A stretch of 34,180 nucleotides of DNA from assembly GCA_001275005.1 (NCBI GenBank), contig JWZX01002778.1, positions 1-34,180 on the forward strand, read 5' to 3'. Numbering within the stretch: position 1 is the stretch's first letter; the number at the start of each line of letters is the position of its first letter. Source of the stretch: Chrysochromulina tobinii. Taxonomy: Eukaryota > Haptophyta > Prymnesiales > Chrysochromulinaceae. Made by a program: the position numbers and the translations under genes. The notes under the pieces are model-generated. The model did no database searches and was not told where the DNA came from. It saw only the letters and a program-made list of their open reading frames with translations. Below are positions 18,018 through 25,447 of the stretch, piece by piece.

Positions 18018-19715
18018 ATGGCTCTTCGACCCGTGGTGTGTGGCCATGCGCTAGCCGACGGTGGCCACGTCGAGTTCTTGATCATCACGACGACACCCGA
18101 TGGCGGCCAGGTGACCTCGCGTCAGCGTTTCTCGGCATTTCTCGCGTTACATCGGGATTTGCGATTCCTCATAGATGTCGGGAGGCTACAGCTTGGCCTA
18201 CCGGAAGTGTTCCCGGTCGCCAAGAGTGTGTTGCTGCGAAGCACGAAGAGTCGAGTTAAGCGGGCAGCCGAGCTGAACGCATACCTTCAAAACGTAGCCA
18301 CGTTGGCGGGAGACTCGCCGCCCAAAGTCCTCCTTAGCTTCCTCAATATGGAAACTTCCAGCATTGGTGAGGTTAAGCAAGCAGTCCCGGTGAGCCCCAC
18401 CTTCGTCACGCGCGCAATGACGGCGGGAAGCGAAAGCCCAGAAGCTGAGGTGGGGGTGTCGCAGTCTACCACGGAAGACATGGACCCTGCCAAACCGCAC
18501 CCCCTGCCACCGCGTGGAACAGAGGAGCTAGAGCTCACGCGCGATGTGTATGCGACGGCGTTTGTTCTGGCATCCAACGCGACTGTTGACATGTACTCGT
18601 TGTCGCCGAGGACAAACCCACAGATGCTTCTGCTCTGGGGTTATGTGCTCTTCATTGTCGCCTCGCAAACCTTTGCGCTCGCCTCGCTTGTCTTCTTCTT
18701 CCCGCCTGTCGTCGATTCGGAGACTCTGTTTGTCGACTGCCTACGACCGAGCGCGGTGGCCATCAAATGGCTCGAGGTGCTCGCCGGCAGCAGGCTTACA
18801 GCCGCTGCTATGCCCACTGGGACTTTCGCCGCCGCGACCCTGGCTCATCAGTGTCTACCATCGGAGGGCAGCGACTGCACGCCGCCCTCGTTCTCCTCCG
18901 GCACAACCCTGAGCAGCGCAGCGCTCGAGGTCTGCATCGGTCTCGACGTGGCTTTCTCTCTGCCGCTCCCCAGAGCGACGGATGGATCGAGCACCGCGGG
19001 TGCGGTCGAATTTCGAAGGCTGGAGCGCGAGACCTTCTTCTACGAGAACGTCTTCGGCGTCCTCGCGCGGCGACAGCCGGGCCAAGGCTTGCCCTTCGTG
19101 CTGACCCTGCTGCAGCTGGTGTGCTGCGTGTGGGTGGTCGTTCATGTCTACTTCGTCGACTTTGCGGCGGTCGAGCGCCTGCTGCGCTTTCGTGACTTCA
19201 ACACGTGGTTCAAGCCGCTCAAGGGCGAGAAGGGCGACAGCAAATGGTGGGTAATTGCGATCCCACTCATCCAATTTGGATTAGGTTCGTCCATCGTGGC
19301 CGTCTCATGCTGCATCACGTGCGCCTGCACCTCTGGATTCGATGCGGTGATGAATTCGCTCGCCTTCACCTTCATCTCGACCGTCGCGGAGGTCTTCAAC
19401 CAGCCGCTGCTCAGCTACTATGCGAGGCTACCCATCGCCAACCTCGACCCGGAGATGTATGGCACCGAGCCGATCTATTATCTCGTCGCGAGCTATGACG
19501 CTAATAACTCATACGGCATCGAGAAATGGGCGCGTAGCTGGTACGTCAGGCAGGAGGATGCAGTCGCCGGCTTGCTCACCGATTTCGAAATTCGTCACTG
19601 CCCGGACGACTACCCGCAGCATTCGCGCAAGCTCATTGAAGTGCTGCGCGTTCTTTTCTTCTGCGTGCCGATCCTCGCGCTCGCCGCCTGCTGTGTGATT
19701 TTTGGCGCTGATTAA
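18018..19715 (+). CDS. PX-domain multi-pass membrane protein
   Basis: The protein has 565 residues. Residues 1 to about 115 form a PX (phosphoinositide-binding) domain, with QRFSAFLALHRDL (about 36-48), the LPEVFPVAK region with basic residues (about 61-75), VKRAAELNAYLQNV and a closing LLSFL. A polar linker leads to likely membrane helices near 203-228 (LLLWGYVLFIVASQTFALAS), 358-380 (LPFVLTLLQLVCCVWVVVHV), 410-435 (WWVIAIPLIQFGLGSSIVAV) and 546-563 at the C-terminus. The long loop between the first two helices contains several cysteines and may be lumenal. A PX domain on a multi-pass protein suggests an endosomal or vacuolar membrane protein recognising phosphoinositides, which is inference. 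I do not recognise the membrane family. The next gene starts 70 bp downstream on the same strand. Confidence 0.78.
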   Translation: MALRPVVCGHALADGGHVEFLIITTTPDGGQVTSRQRFSAFLALHRDLRFLIDVGRLQLGLPEVFPVAKSVLLRSTKSRVKRAAELNAYLQNVATLAGDSPPKVLLSFLNMETSSIGEVKQAVPVSPTFVTRAMTAGSESPEAEVGVSQSTTEDMDPAKPHPLPPRGTEELELTRDVYATAFVLASNATVDMYSLSPRTNPQMLLLWGYVLFIVASQTFALASLVFFFPPVVDSETLFVDCLRPSAVAIKWLEVLAGSRLTAAAMPTGTFAAATLAHQCLPSEGSDCTPPSFSSGTTLSSAALEVCIGLDVAFSLPLPRATDGSSTAGAVEFRRLERETFFYENVFGVLARRQPGQGLPFVLTLLQLVCCVWVVVHVYFVDFAAVERLLRFRDFNTWFKPLKGEKGDSKWWVIAIPLIQFGLGSSIVAVSCCITCACTSGFDAVMNSLAFTFISTVAEVFNQPLLSYYARLPIANLDPEMYGTEPIYYLVASYDANNSYGIEKWARSWYVRQEDAVAGLLTDFEIRHCPDDYPQHSRKLIEVLRVLFFCVPILALAACCVIFGAD

Positions 19716-19785
19716 AGATTCTGAAATTCAACCAACACAGCGCTTTGAGGAATTTGCAGGGGCGGCGTCACGTGAATCCTCTGAA

Positions 19786-22136
19786 ATGGCTCACATCATT
19801 GCGCAGGCCGCATTGCTGCTGCGGCAGCTCTCGCCCGCGGACATTGCATCAGATGAAGCTGCCGAGCTACGCGAGGTGGGTCTCGCGCTCTTTGGACGGC
19901 TGGCGATAAAGCAGGCCTACGGTGAGAAGGACGTGGTAGAGTTCCTAAGGGAGCAGGCAGGCCACCGAACGCTGCTGAAGCGCCTGGAAAAATTGCAGAA
20001 GCAGATTAATGCGGAGCACGATCGTCGCTGCGCAGAAGCGCAGAGCGCTGGCATTAACCGTGCGCGGCAGGCAACCATGCAGGCCATCGAGGCCGCATCC
20101 GCCGAGGCCGATGACGAGGCCGCTGTGGAGCTCATCAAACAATCCACAGACCATGCAGGCACCCCTGCACCGCATCCATCGGAGCCGTGCAGTGAGCTCG
20201 TCATGGCTCCGCCGAGTGTCGCGGCACCGCCCTCGGGCCCACCGCGACTGCCTCCGCGCGCGTCGATCGATGCAGCCGTGAGCGACGCGGGTGAGGTGGG
20301 CAGCGCTGTCGCAAGCGCGGCGCGTCTGCCTGTGGGCAGCTTCCGTCGTGCGTGCGGCGTGTGCAAGCGCTCATACGCCGACGTGCACGACTTCTACCAT
20401 CGCCTATGCCCCACCTGCGCCGAATTCAACCTTGCAAAGAGGCTGCAGTCGGCCAACCTAGGGGGGTACGTGGCACTCGTCACAGGCGGCCGTGTGCGCA
20501 TCGGGTGCGCGATCGTCCTCCGGCCTGATTGCCTCAGATTGCGAGCTCTGACGTCCTCTGATGAGCTCTGCTCAAAGGTACGAGATGAGATCGTGCTCAA
20601 GCTGATCTCAAGCTGATGACCTCACTGATGACCTCACTGATGACCTTACTGATGACCTCCCTTGATTGCCATCCCTAATTAGGTACGAGATCGTGCTCAA
20701 GTTGCTCCGAGCGGGCGCGCATGTGATCGCGACGACGCGCTTCCCCTCCGACGCGGCACAGCGTTATGCCCGTGAGCCTGACTTTGGGACGTGGTGTGAA
20801 CGGCTTGAGGTCGTGGGTCCGCTTGAGCTCGCCAACGTCCGACAGGTGGAGGCTCTGAGTGCCTCGGAGTGCCTCGGAGTGCCCCTGAGTGCCCCTGAGT
20901 GCCTCTGATGTCCGGCAGGTGGAGGCTTTTGCCGCGGCGCTGCGTGAGCGCTTCTCGCGGCTGCACATCCTGATCAACAACGCCGCACAGACCCTCACAC
21001 GCGAGCCTGGCTGGTTTCTGCGCATGGATCGTCTCGAGAGCGTCGCCGCCGCCGCGCTGCCAGCTGAGGGGCGCGCACTGCTTGTCCACTCGGAGGCCTA
21101 TCTGCTCAGGACGGCGCTCCGTGCTGGCCTACCCTCCGCCGAGAGTGCTGCCGCGGCGTACGTCGGCAGCAGCAGCGGCGGCGGCGCAGGCAAGGGCGAC
21201 CCTCACACTGCAGGTGGCACTGCATGTGGCGTCCTGCTTCCGGCGGGACGAGCGCACGCGGCGAATGGGTTGGAGGAGGCTCTTACACCAAGTTTGAATG
21301 CACACCAGGAGGCCCTTGCACCGGATGCGCCAGCGGGGGGTTGCCTTGTACACTCCCCCGCCGTCGCCGGTGCGATTGTGATGGCCAAGGGGCTGGGAGC
21401 CGCTGCCGCGCAGTCGGATGACGGTGGCGGACATGGCAGTGAGGTAGGCTTGTCCGCGGCGGACCTAGCCGCCTTTCCCGAAGGCAAGCTCGATGAGACG
21501 TGGCAGCCCCTCGACCTCTCTACACAGGTGATTCCCACTGGATTGCCTCTGGTGTGAATTCACACTTGATTGCCTCTGAATGGGCGCGCCATCTATGTGA
21601 AGCCCCCTTCTCTCCCGGCCTGCTCACACCAGAACTCGTGGTCGCGCCGTATCGGCGAGGTCTCAACCTCCGAGCTGCTCCACACGCTCAGCGCCAACAC
21701 CGTCGCCCCGTTTGTGCTGTGCGGCGCGCTCCGGTCGCTGCTGGCGGCGCCCGAGGACGATCCCGACGCGCCCTACGGACACATCATCAACGTGTCCGCT
21801 CTCGAGGGCAAGTTTTCGGTGGGTAAAAAGGGGTCCGGGCACCCCCACACGAACATGAGCAAGGCCGCGCTCAATATGCTGACGCTCTCAAGCGCAGGAG
21901 GCTTCTTTTCGGAGAGGGTGCTCGTGAACGCCGTCGACACCGGGTGGGTGACCGATATGGCGCCGGGCGGAGTGGGCGCCGTGGCCGCGACGCACGCGAC
22001 GCACGTTGGGCCGCCGCTCGACGCCATCGACGGCGCGGCCCGCGTGCTAGATCCCATCTTCAGCCACGTGCGCGACCCACGCGGCTTTCTGGTGCGAGGC
22101 AAGTTCTGGAAGGACTACTGCGTGTCTAATTGGTGA
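19786..22136 (+). CDS. Short-chain dehydrogenase/reductase with N-terminal zinc ribbon, four exons
   Basis: Inferred exons are 19786-20504, 20683-20845, 20919-21527 and 21633-22136. They join in frame to 664 residues. The frame also runs upstream to 19702, but without an ATG. A helical, coiled-coil-rich N-terminus is followed by a CxxC...CxxC zinc-ribbon-like module (Cys190, 193, 208, 211). The Rossmann domain has VTGGRVRIG (nucleotide binding, to Gly240), ILINNAA (Asn314-Asn315), IINVSALEG (Ser552) and HPHTNMSKAALNM (Lys574). The usual catalytic Tyr four residues before Lys574 is Thr570; I recall HTNMxKA in relatives, so this may be a subfamily trait. A low-complexity insert fills much of exon 3. 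The substrate is unknown. NAD(P)-dependent redox chemistry is expected of the fold but unproven, given the missing Tyr. Confidence 0.82.
20505..20682 (+). other. Intron 1 of the short-chain dehydrogenase gene (178 nt)
   Basis: The GT donor is at 20505 and the AG acceptor ends at 20682. Splicing joins RVRIG to YEIVLKLL in phase 2 and restores the dinucleotide-binding motif. Inside, a decayed copy of the downstream exon start (AGGTACGAGAT, at about 20576 and again at 20681) is followed by four tandem TGATGACCTCAC-type units (about 20614-20660). Confidence 0.8.
20846..20918 (+). other. Intron 2 of the short-chain dehydrogenase gene (73 nt)
   Basis: This is a phase 0 GT-AG intron. An 18-nt direct repeat (GTCCGRCAGGTGGAGGCT) spans the donor (20837-20854) and the acceptor (20910-20927), exactly one intron length apart. 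The interior is a 10-nt tandem repeat of GAGTGCCTCG type. The intron is therefore a tandem duplication around an AG|GT site. Confidence 0.82.
21528..21632 (+). other. Intron 3 of the short-chain dehydrogenase gene (105 nt)
   Basis: This is a phase 0 GT-AG intron. Splicing joins LDLSTQ to NSWSRRIGEVST, giving the expected family sequence. A CACTKGATTGCCTCTG word is repeated inside the intron, at about 21537 and 21563. Confidence 0.8.
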
Positions 22137-22348
22137 CCTGCCGGAAAGTATCGTGGGGGCGAAATTTGTAGATGCGACCGGAGGAGTGTGGCTGCAAGAT
22201 GGTAGGTCCCATCCGGGGAATTCACAGTTGGAAGTTTCACGCAGTCACACGCATGTGGAGAATAATCGGCCTCCGGACTCAGGGGACGCACCCTCGTCCC
22301 GTTGATTAATGGAGAATCCGATGCCGCCGTCTTCTCTCGACCACGCTC
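22137..22348 (+). other. Putative retrotransposon 5' UTR / host junction
   Basis: This 212 bp segment lies between the dehydrogenase stop and ORF1. It must contain the element's 5' junction and any internal promoter. No TSD partner for the sequence after the TTAC tail was seen, so the boundary is unresolved. Confidence 0.35.
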
Positions 22349-25300
22349 ATGACGCGAATCCTGAACGCTGAAGCTATGAACCTCGCGACCCCTGGCAAGG
22401 ACACCTCGAACCCCGACAAGCCGCCGCCAAAGAAAGCGCTCTTCTCATCGCCGCCGGCGCACACGTACACCACTGACAAAAATCTAACACCAAGCACGAC
22501 CGAGAAGCGCAACACTCGGGAGAGCAACTGGGTGCTTCTGCGCGGAGCTAGCATCGACACGAAGCCCGAGCAGAGGGTCAAGGACACGATCGAAGTTATC
22601 GAGACCGAGCCACTGCTCGAGGGCATCATGTTCACGAAGCCGCTTGAGGTGACCTCGACTGCTCTGGTCAAGATCACAACCGGGTCGCTCGACGGCTCCG
22701 CAGTGCACATGCATCAGAACCTCGTATTTCTGAAGGAAGGGCTCCCGAACATGCAGGCGATGCTCGTGCTTCCCAAGACGGCCTGCGTCGGCGCGCTCGC
22801 CTCGCAGCTTGCAGGGTGCTACGGCGTCTACCAGCGCATCCAGCACATGACGCAGAAGGAGAAGTGGGACGAAGCCCGCCTCGCATGGATGAAGAACGTG
22901 GACAAGCTGTTTGATACCGGCACTACTGGCGAGTTCGAGATGAGCTTCGAGCGCAGCGTCGATCGCCACAAGGACAAGATCAAGTATTGCTCTGACGCTA
23001 TGGCTCTTGGCTTCGCGTCGTGGGCGCTCCCGCAGGTGATCAACTCGCTCGTCGCGGCTCTCAAACTCGAGGAGTGGATGGTCGCCGACCCTGATTGGGA
23101 CGCCGCGGACGTTGACGACCCGGCCAATGCGGAAAAGTTGGGGGCTATGCGCAAGCATTTTCACGAGTTTCAGACTGAGCTCAATTCAGCGCTCAAGGCG
23201 CTCGGGATCCAAGGTCCAGAGCGCGACGACGGGTGGGTCGCCTACCCCGTGGACAAGACGGTGGAGATCACGGCGAAGGGGCTAGAGGTGCTGCGCCTCC
23301 CGTCTGGCGACAAGGTCGAGGTGAAGAAGCTCATCTCCACCGAGGAGCTGCTCTCCGGGGTCGATGTCTACGTCGCGCCTCAGGCCGGCATCTTCAACAT
23401 CAAGCGTGCCTTCCGCGAGGGCGGAGACGGACTCGAGGCCGTGATCACAGAGCTGGGCGACGACGTCAGCCAGATCATCCCGCGCATTGAGATGGACACG
23501 GAGGCGACTGGGCTGATCAAGCTCACGCTCCGCATCAAGCTGACGTCGGAGAAGGCCGTCGAGAAGAAGCTGCAGGCGCTCTGCAAGGACTCGCGCAACG
23601 AGCTGACGGAGACCAAGGGCGTGCCGACGAAGCTCGCATCAGGCGACGAGGTGCGCATGATCTGGTCGGGCGACCTGGGCACGGCACGCGTGCGCAACGG
23701 CCTCAATCGCATTGCTGCAATCACGGCCGAGCAAGGCATCAAGAACTCGGAGGAGGTCAAGAAGCTCAAGGGCGAGCTGGAGAAGCAAATCAAGGTGAAC
23801 GTCGATGCCATCCTCGAGCAGGATGCCAAGATCACGGCGTACTCCGCGCACATGCAAGGGCTCATGGACAAGCAGGCCACAGTGATGACCGAGATGCAGA
23901 ACCAGCACGCTTCGGCAATGGATGACCTTCACAAGCAGATGGCGGCGAGTGAGGTGGCGCACACGACGCACACGACGGACCTGCACAAGCAGATGGCGGA
24001 CACGGACGCGCAGCACGCGGCAGCGATGGACGACCTGCGCAAGGTGGTCCTGCAGCAGCAGCAGCAGATGGGCGACATGCAACAGTTGGTCCAGCAGCAG
24101 CAGCAGATGCAGCTCACCTTCACGACGCAGTTTGGCGATCTCTTCAACTTCATGAACGCTGTCACTGCCGAGATGATCGAGCAGCGCAACGCGGTGAAGG
24201 CCTCGGTGATGGCTATCAAGGAACTCAAGGACGGTCAGGCGGCAGGGTATGTGGATGCGATAACACGGCGGCAGTGCGCGGTGCTGCGTCAGGTCTTTGC
24301 CATGCACAAGCGAGTCACCGCTCTTGCATCTCTCGTACGCACAGGTCCGACTGAGAAGCGACTGGTGGAGGACGACGTGATGAGTCAAGACTCCCAGGTA
24401 GGAGAGGGGGATGGGACGAAGGCAGACGAGCAGGCTAATGTCGAGGGCAAGCATGGCGCGAGCCGTGGAGGGGACGTGCGAGCCCGCGAAGGAGACGCAG
24501 CCGTAGGCGCAGCTGCGTGCGCGAGGCTGACCTCGGACACCCGAGGAGCCGATGGACCTAACTGGTCGGCAGAGCCCGGTGGACGAGTGCCCCATGAGGG
24601 TGGACAGAGCATAAACTGTGCCGTGAGAGAGAGCGGGAGCACTCGAGATCACCGATCCGGAGAGAGTCCGCCATGGATCAATCGGCGAGGAGGGGCGAGT
24701 GGCATGTTAGACGGACTGTGTGGCATATCGACTCTGGGCGTGTCATACGTCGAGTTTGTGTCTATGTCTCCATCGATACCTATGTCGGCTTCGAGGATCA
24801 ATTCACTGCCAGTCCGCAGCGTCATAGAGCGTCGAGTCGGGCACGACAAGTTTGGAGTTTTTGCGAGCACGCGTGGTTTTCATGTGATACTCGTTCTACT
24901 TCTCAGCTGCGCGGCACGATGCGAGGCGTTCTCTGGAGTTGCTTCGTGTTGCACGACGATGGAGCTGCGACGCGCGGACGATGCGACTCTACTGTGTCGG
25001 GATACGACGGAGATGCGTTGCTACGATCAGGCGGTGTTGCAACGCTTTGGGATCACAGGGCGTGGGGCCTCGTGCGGCGACGTGGGGTCGGCGTTTTGGA
25101 AATGCTTCGACACGATCGAAGGTAATCCAACACCAACGGCGATCGGCGCAGCAACCGAGCGAGAGGCAGAGCCAGAGCCTAGCCCGAGGTGCATCGCAGA
25201 GCACCCTGCCACGCCGGCCACCGCGGCACGCTCGATGCGCACCTCGACCGTCCCACTATACTCTCGGCCGACGCCAAAGTGCACGCCGATCGGCACGCCG

Positions 25301-25447
25301 CGCACCTCGGCGGCCCTCTGGCCGTTGATGTGCCACGCGAGCACGCCGCCGGCGAGCGTCATGCGGATCCGATCTGGGCACCAGATGGTCAAAATGAGAG
25401 CGGGGAGCGATCGACAGACAGGCAATCATCGACGGATACGCCGATGA
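22349..25447 (+). CDS. Retrotransposon ORF1 protein (coiled-coil, Gln-rich)
   Basis: The protein has 1032 residues from ATG 22349. No CCHC zinc knuckle, RRM or esterase motif is visible, so it does not match the standard ORF1 types I know. Residues about 1-60 are polar, and 60-460 look globular but unrecognised. Residues about 465-615 are a strongly helical coiled coil with repeated DLHKQMA and AMDDL units and a Gln-rich block (about 567-589), likely for multimerisation. The last 280 residues are low-complexity with a short hydrophobic stretch (VILVLLLSC). The stop (TGA 25445-25447) overlaps the ORF2 start (ATG 25444-25446), suggesting stop-restart translation. By analogy it packages element RNA. 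The tail may be compromised, since antisense sequence near 25190-25362 looks more protein-like than the sense frame. Confidence 0.72.
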   Translation: MTRILNAEAMNLATPGKDTSNPDKPPPKKALFSSPPAHTYTTDKNLTPSTTEKRNTRESNWVLLRGASIDTKPEQRVKDTIEVIETEPLLEGIMFTKPLEVTSTALVKITTGSLDGSAVHMHQNLVFLKEGLPNMQAMLVLPKTACVGALASQLAGCYGVYQRIQHMTQKEKWDEARLAWMKNVDKLFDTGTTGEFEMSFERSVDRHKDKIKYCSDAMALGFASWALPQVINSLVAALKLEEWMVADPDWDAADVDDPANAEKLGAMRKHFHEFQTELNSALKALGIQGPERDDGWVAYPVDKTVEITAKGLEVLRLPSGDKVEVKKLISTEELLSGVDVYVAPQAGIFNIKRAFREGGDGLEAVITELGDDVSQIIPRIEMDTEATGLIKLTLRIKLTSEKAVEKKLQALCKDSRNELTETKGVPTKLASGDEVRMIWSGDLGTARVRNGLNRIAAITAEQGIKNSEEVKKLKGELEKQIKVNVDAILEQDAKITAYSAHMQGLMDKQATVMTEMQNQHASAMDDLHKQMAASEVAHTTHTTDLHKQMADTDAQHAAAMDDLRKVVLQQQQQMGDMQQLVQQQQQMQLTFTTQFGDLFNFMNAVTAEMIEQRNAVKASVMAIKELKDGQAAGYVDAITRRQCAVLRQVFAMHKRVTALASLVRTGPTEKRLVEDDVMSQDSQVGEGDGTKADEQANVEGKHGASRGGDVRAREGDAAVGAAACARLTSDTRGADGPNWSAEPGGRVPHEGGQSINCAVRESGSTRDHRSGESPPWINRRGGASGMLDGLCGISTLGVSYVEFVSMSPSIPMSASRINSLPVRSVIERRVGHDKFGVFASTRGFHVILVLLLSCAARCEAFSGVASCCTTMELRRADDATLLCRDTTEMRCYDQAVLQRFGITGRGASCGDVGSAFWKCFDTIEGNPTPTAIGAATEREAEPEPSPRCIAEHPATPATAARSMRTSTVPLYSRPTPKCTPIGTPRTSAALWPLMCHASTPPASVMRIRSGHQMVKMRAGSDRQTGNHRRIRR
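25027..25425 (-). other. Antisense open frame within ORF1 3' part, possible captured domain
   Basis: On the minus strand an open frame includes MTLAGGVLAWHINGQ (ATG at 25362) and then VRGVPIGVHFGVGREYSG. The regular beta-strand pattern resembles SPRY- or concanavalin-like sandwich domains. The sense frame over the same bases is Pro/Ser/Thr-rich and featureless. It may be a host exon fragment captured in reverse orientation, or chance. Low confidence. Confidence 0.3.

Noticed and set aside
24673-25125. 150-residue plus-strand frame overlapping ORF1
   Set aside because: It is nested out of frame in ORF1 and has no recognisable domain. The ATGA junction supports the longer ORF1 frame.
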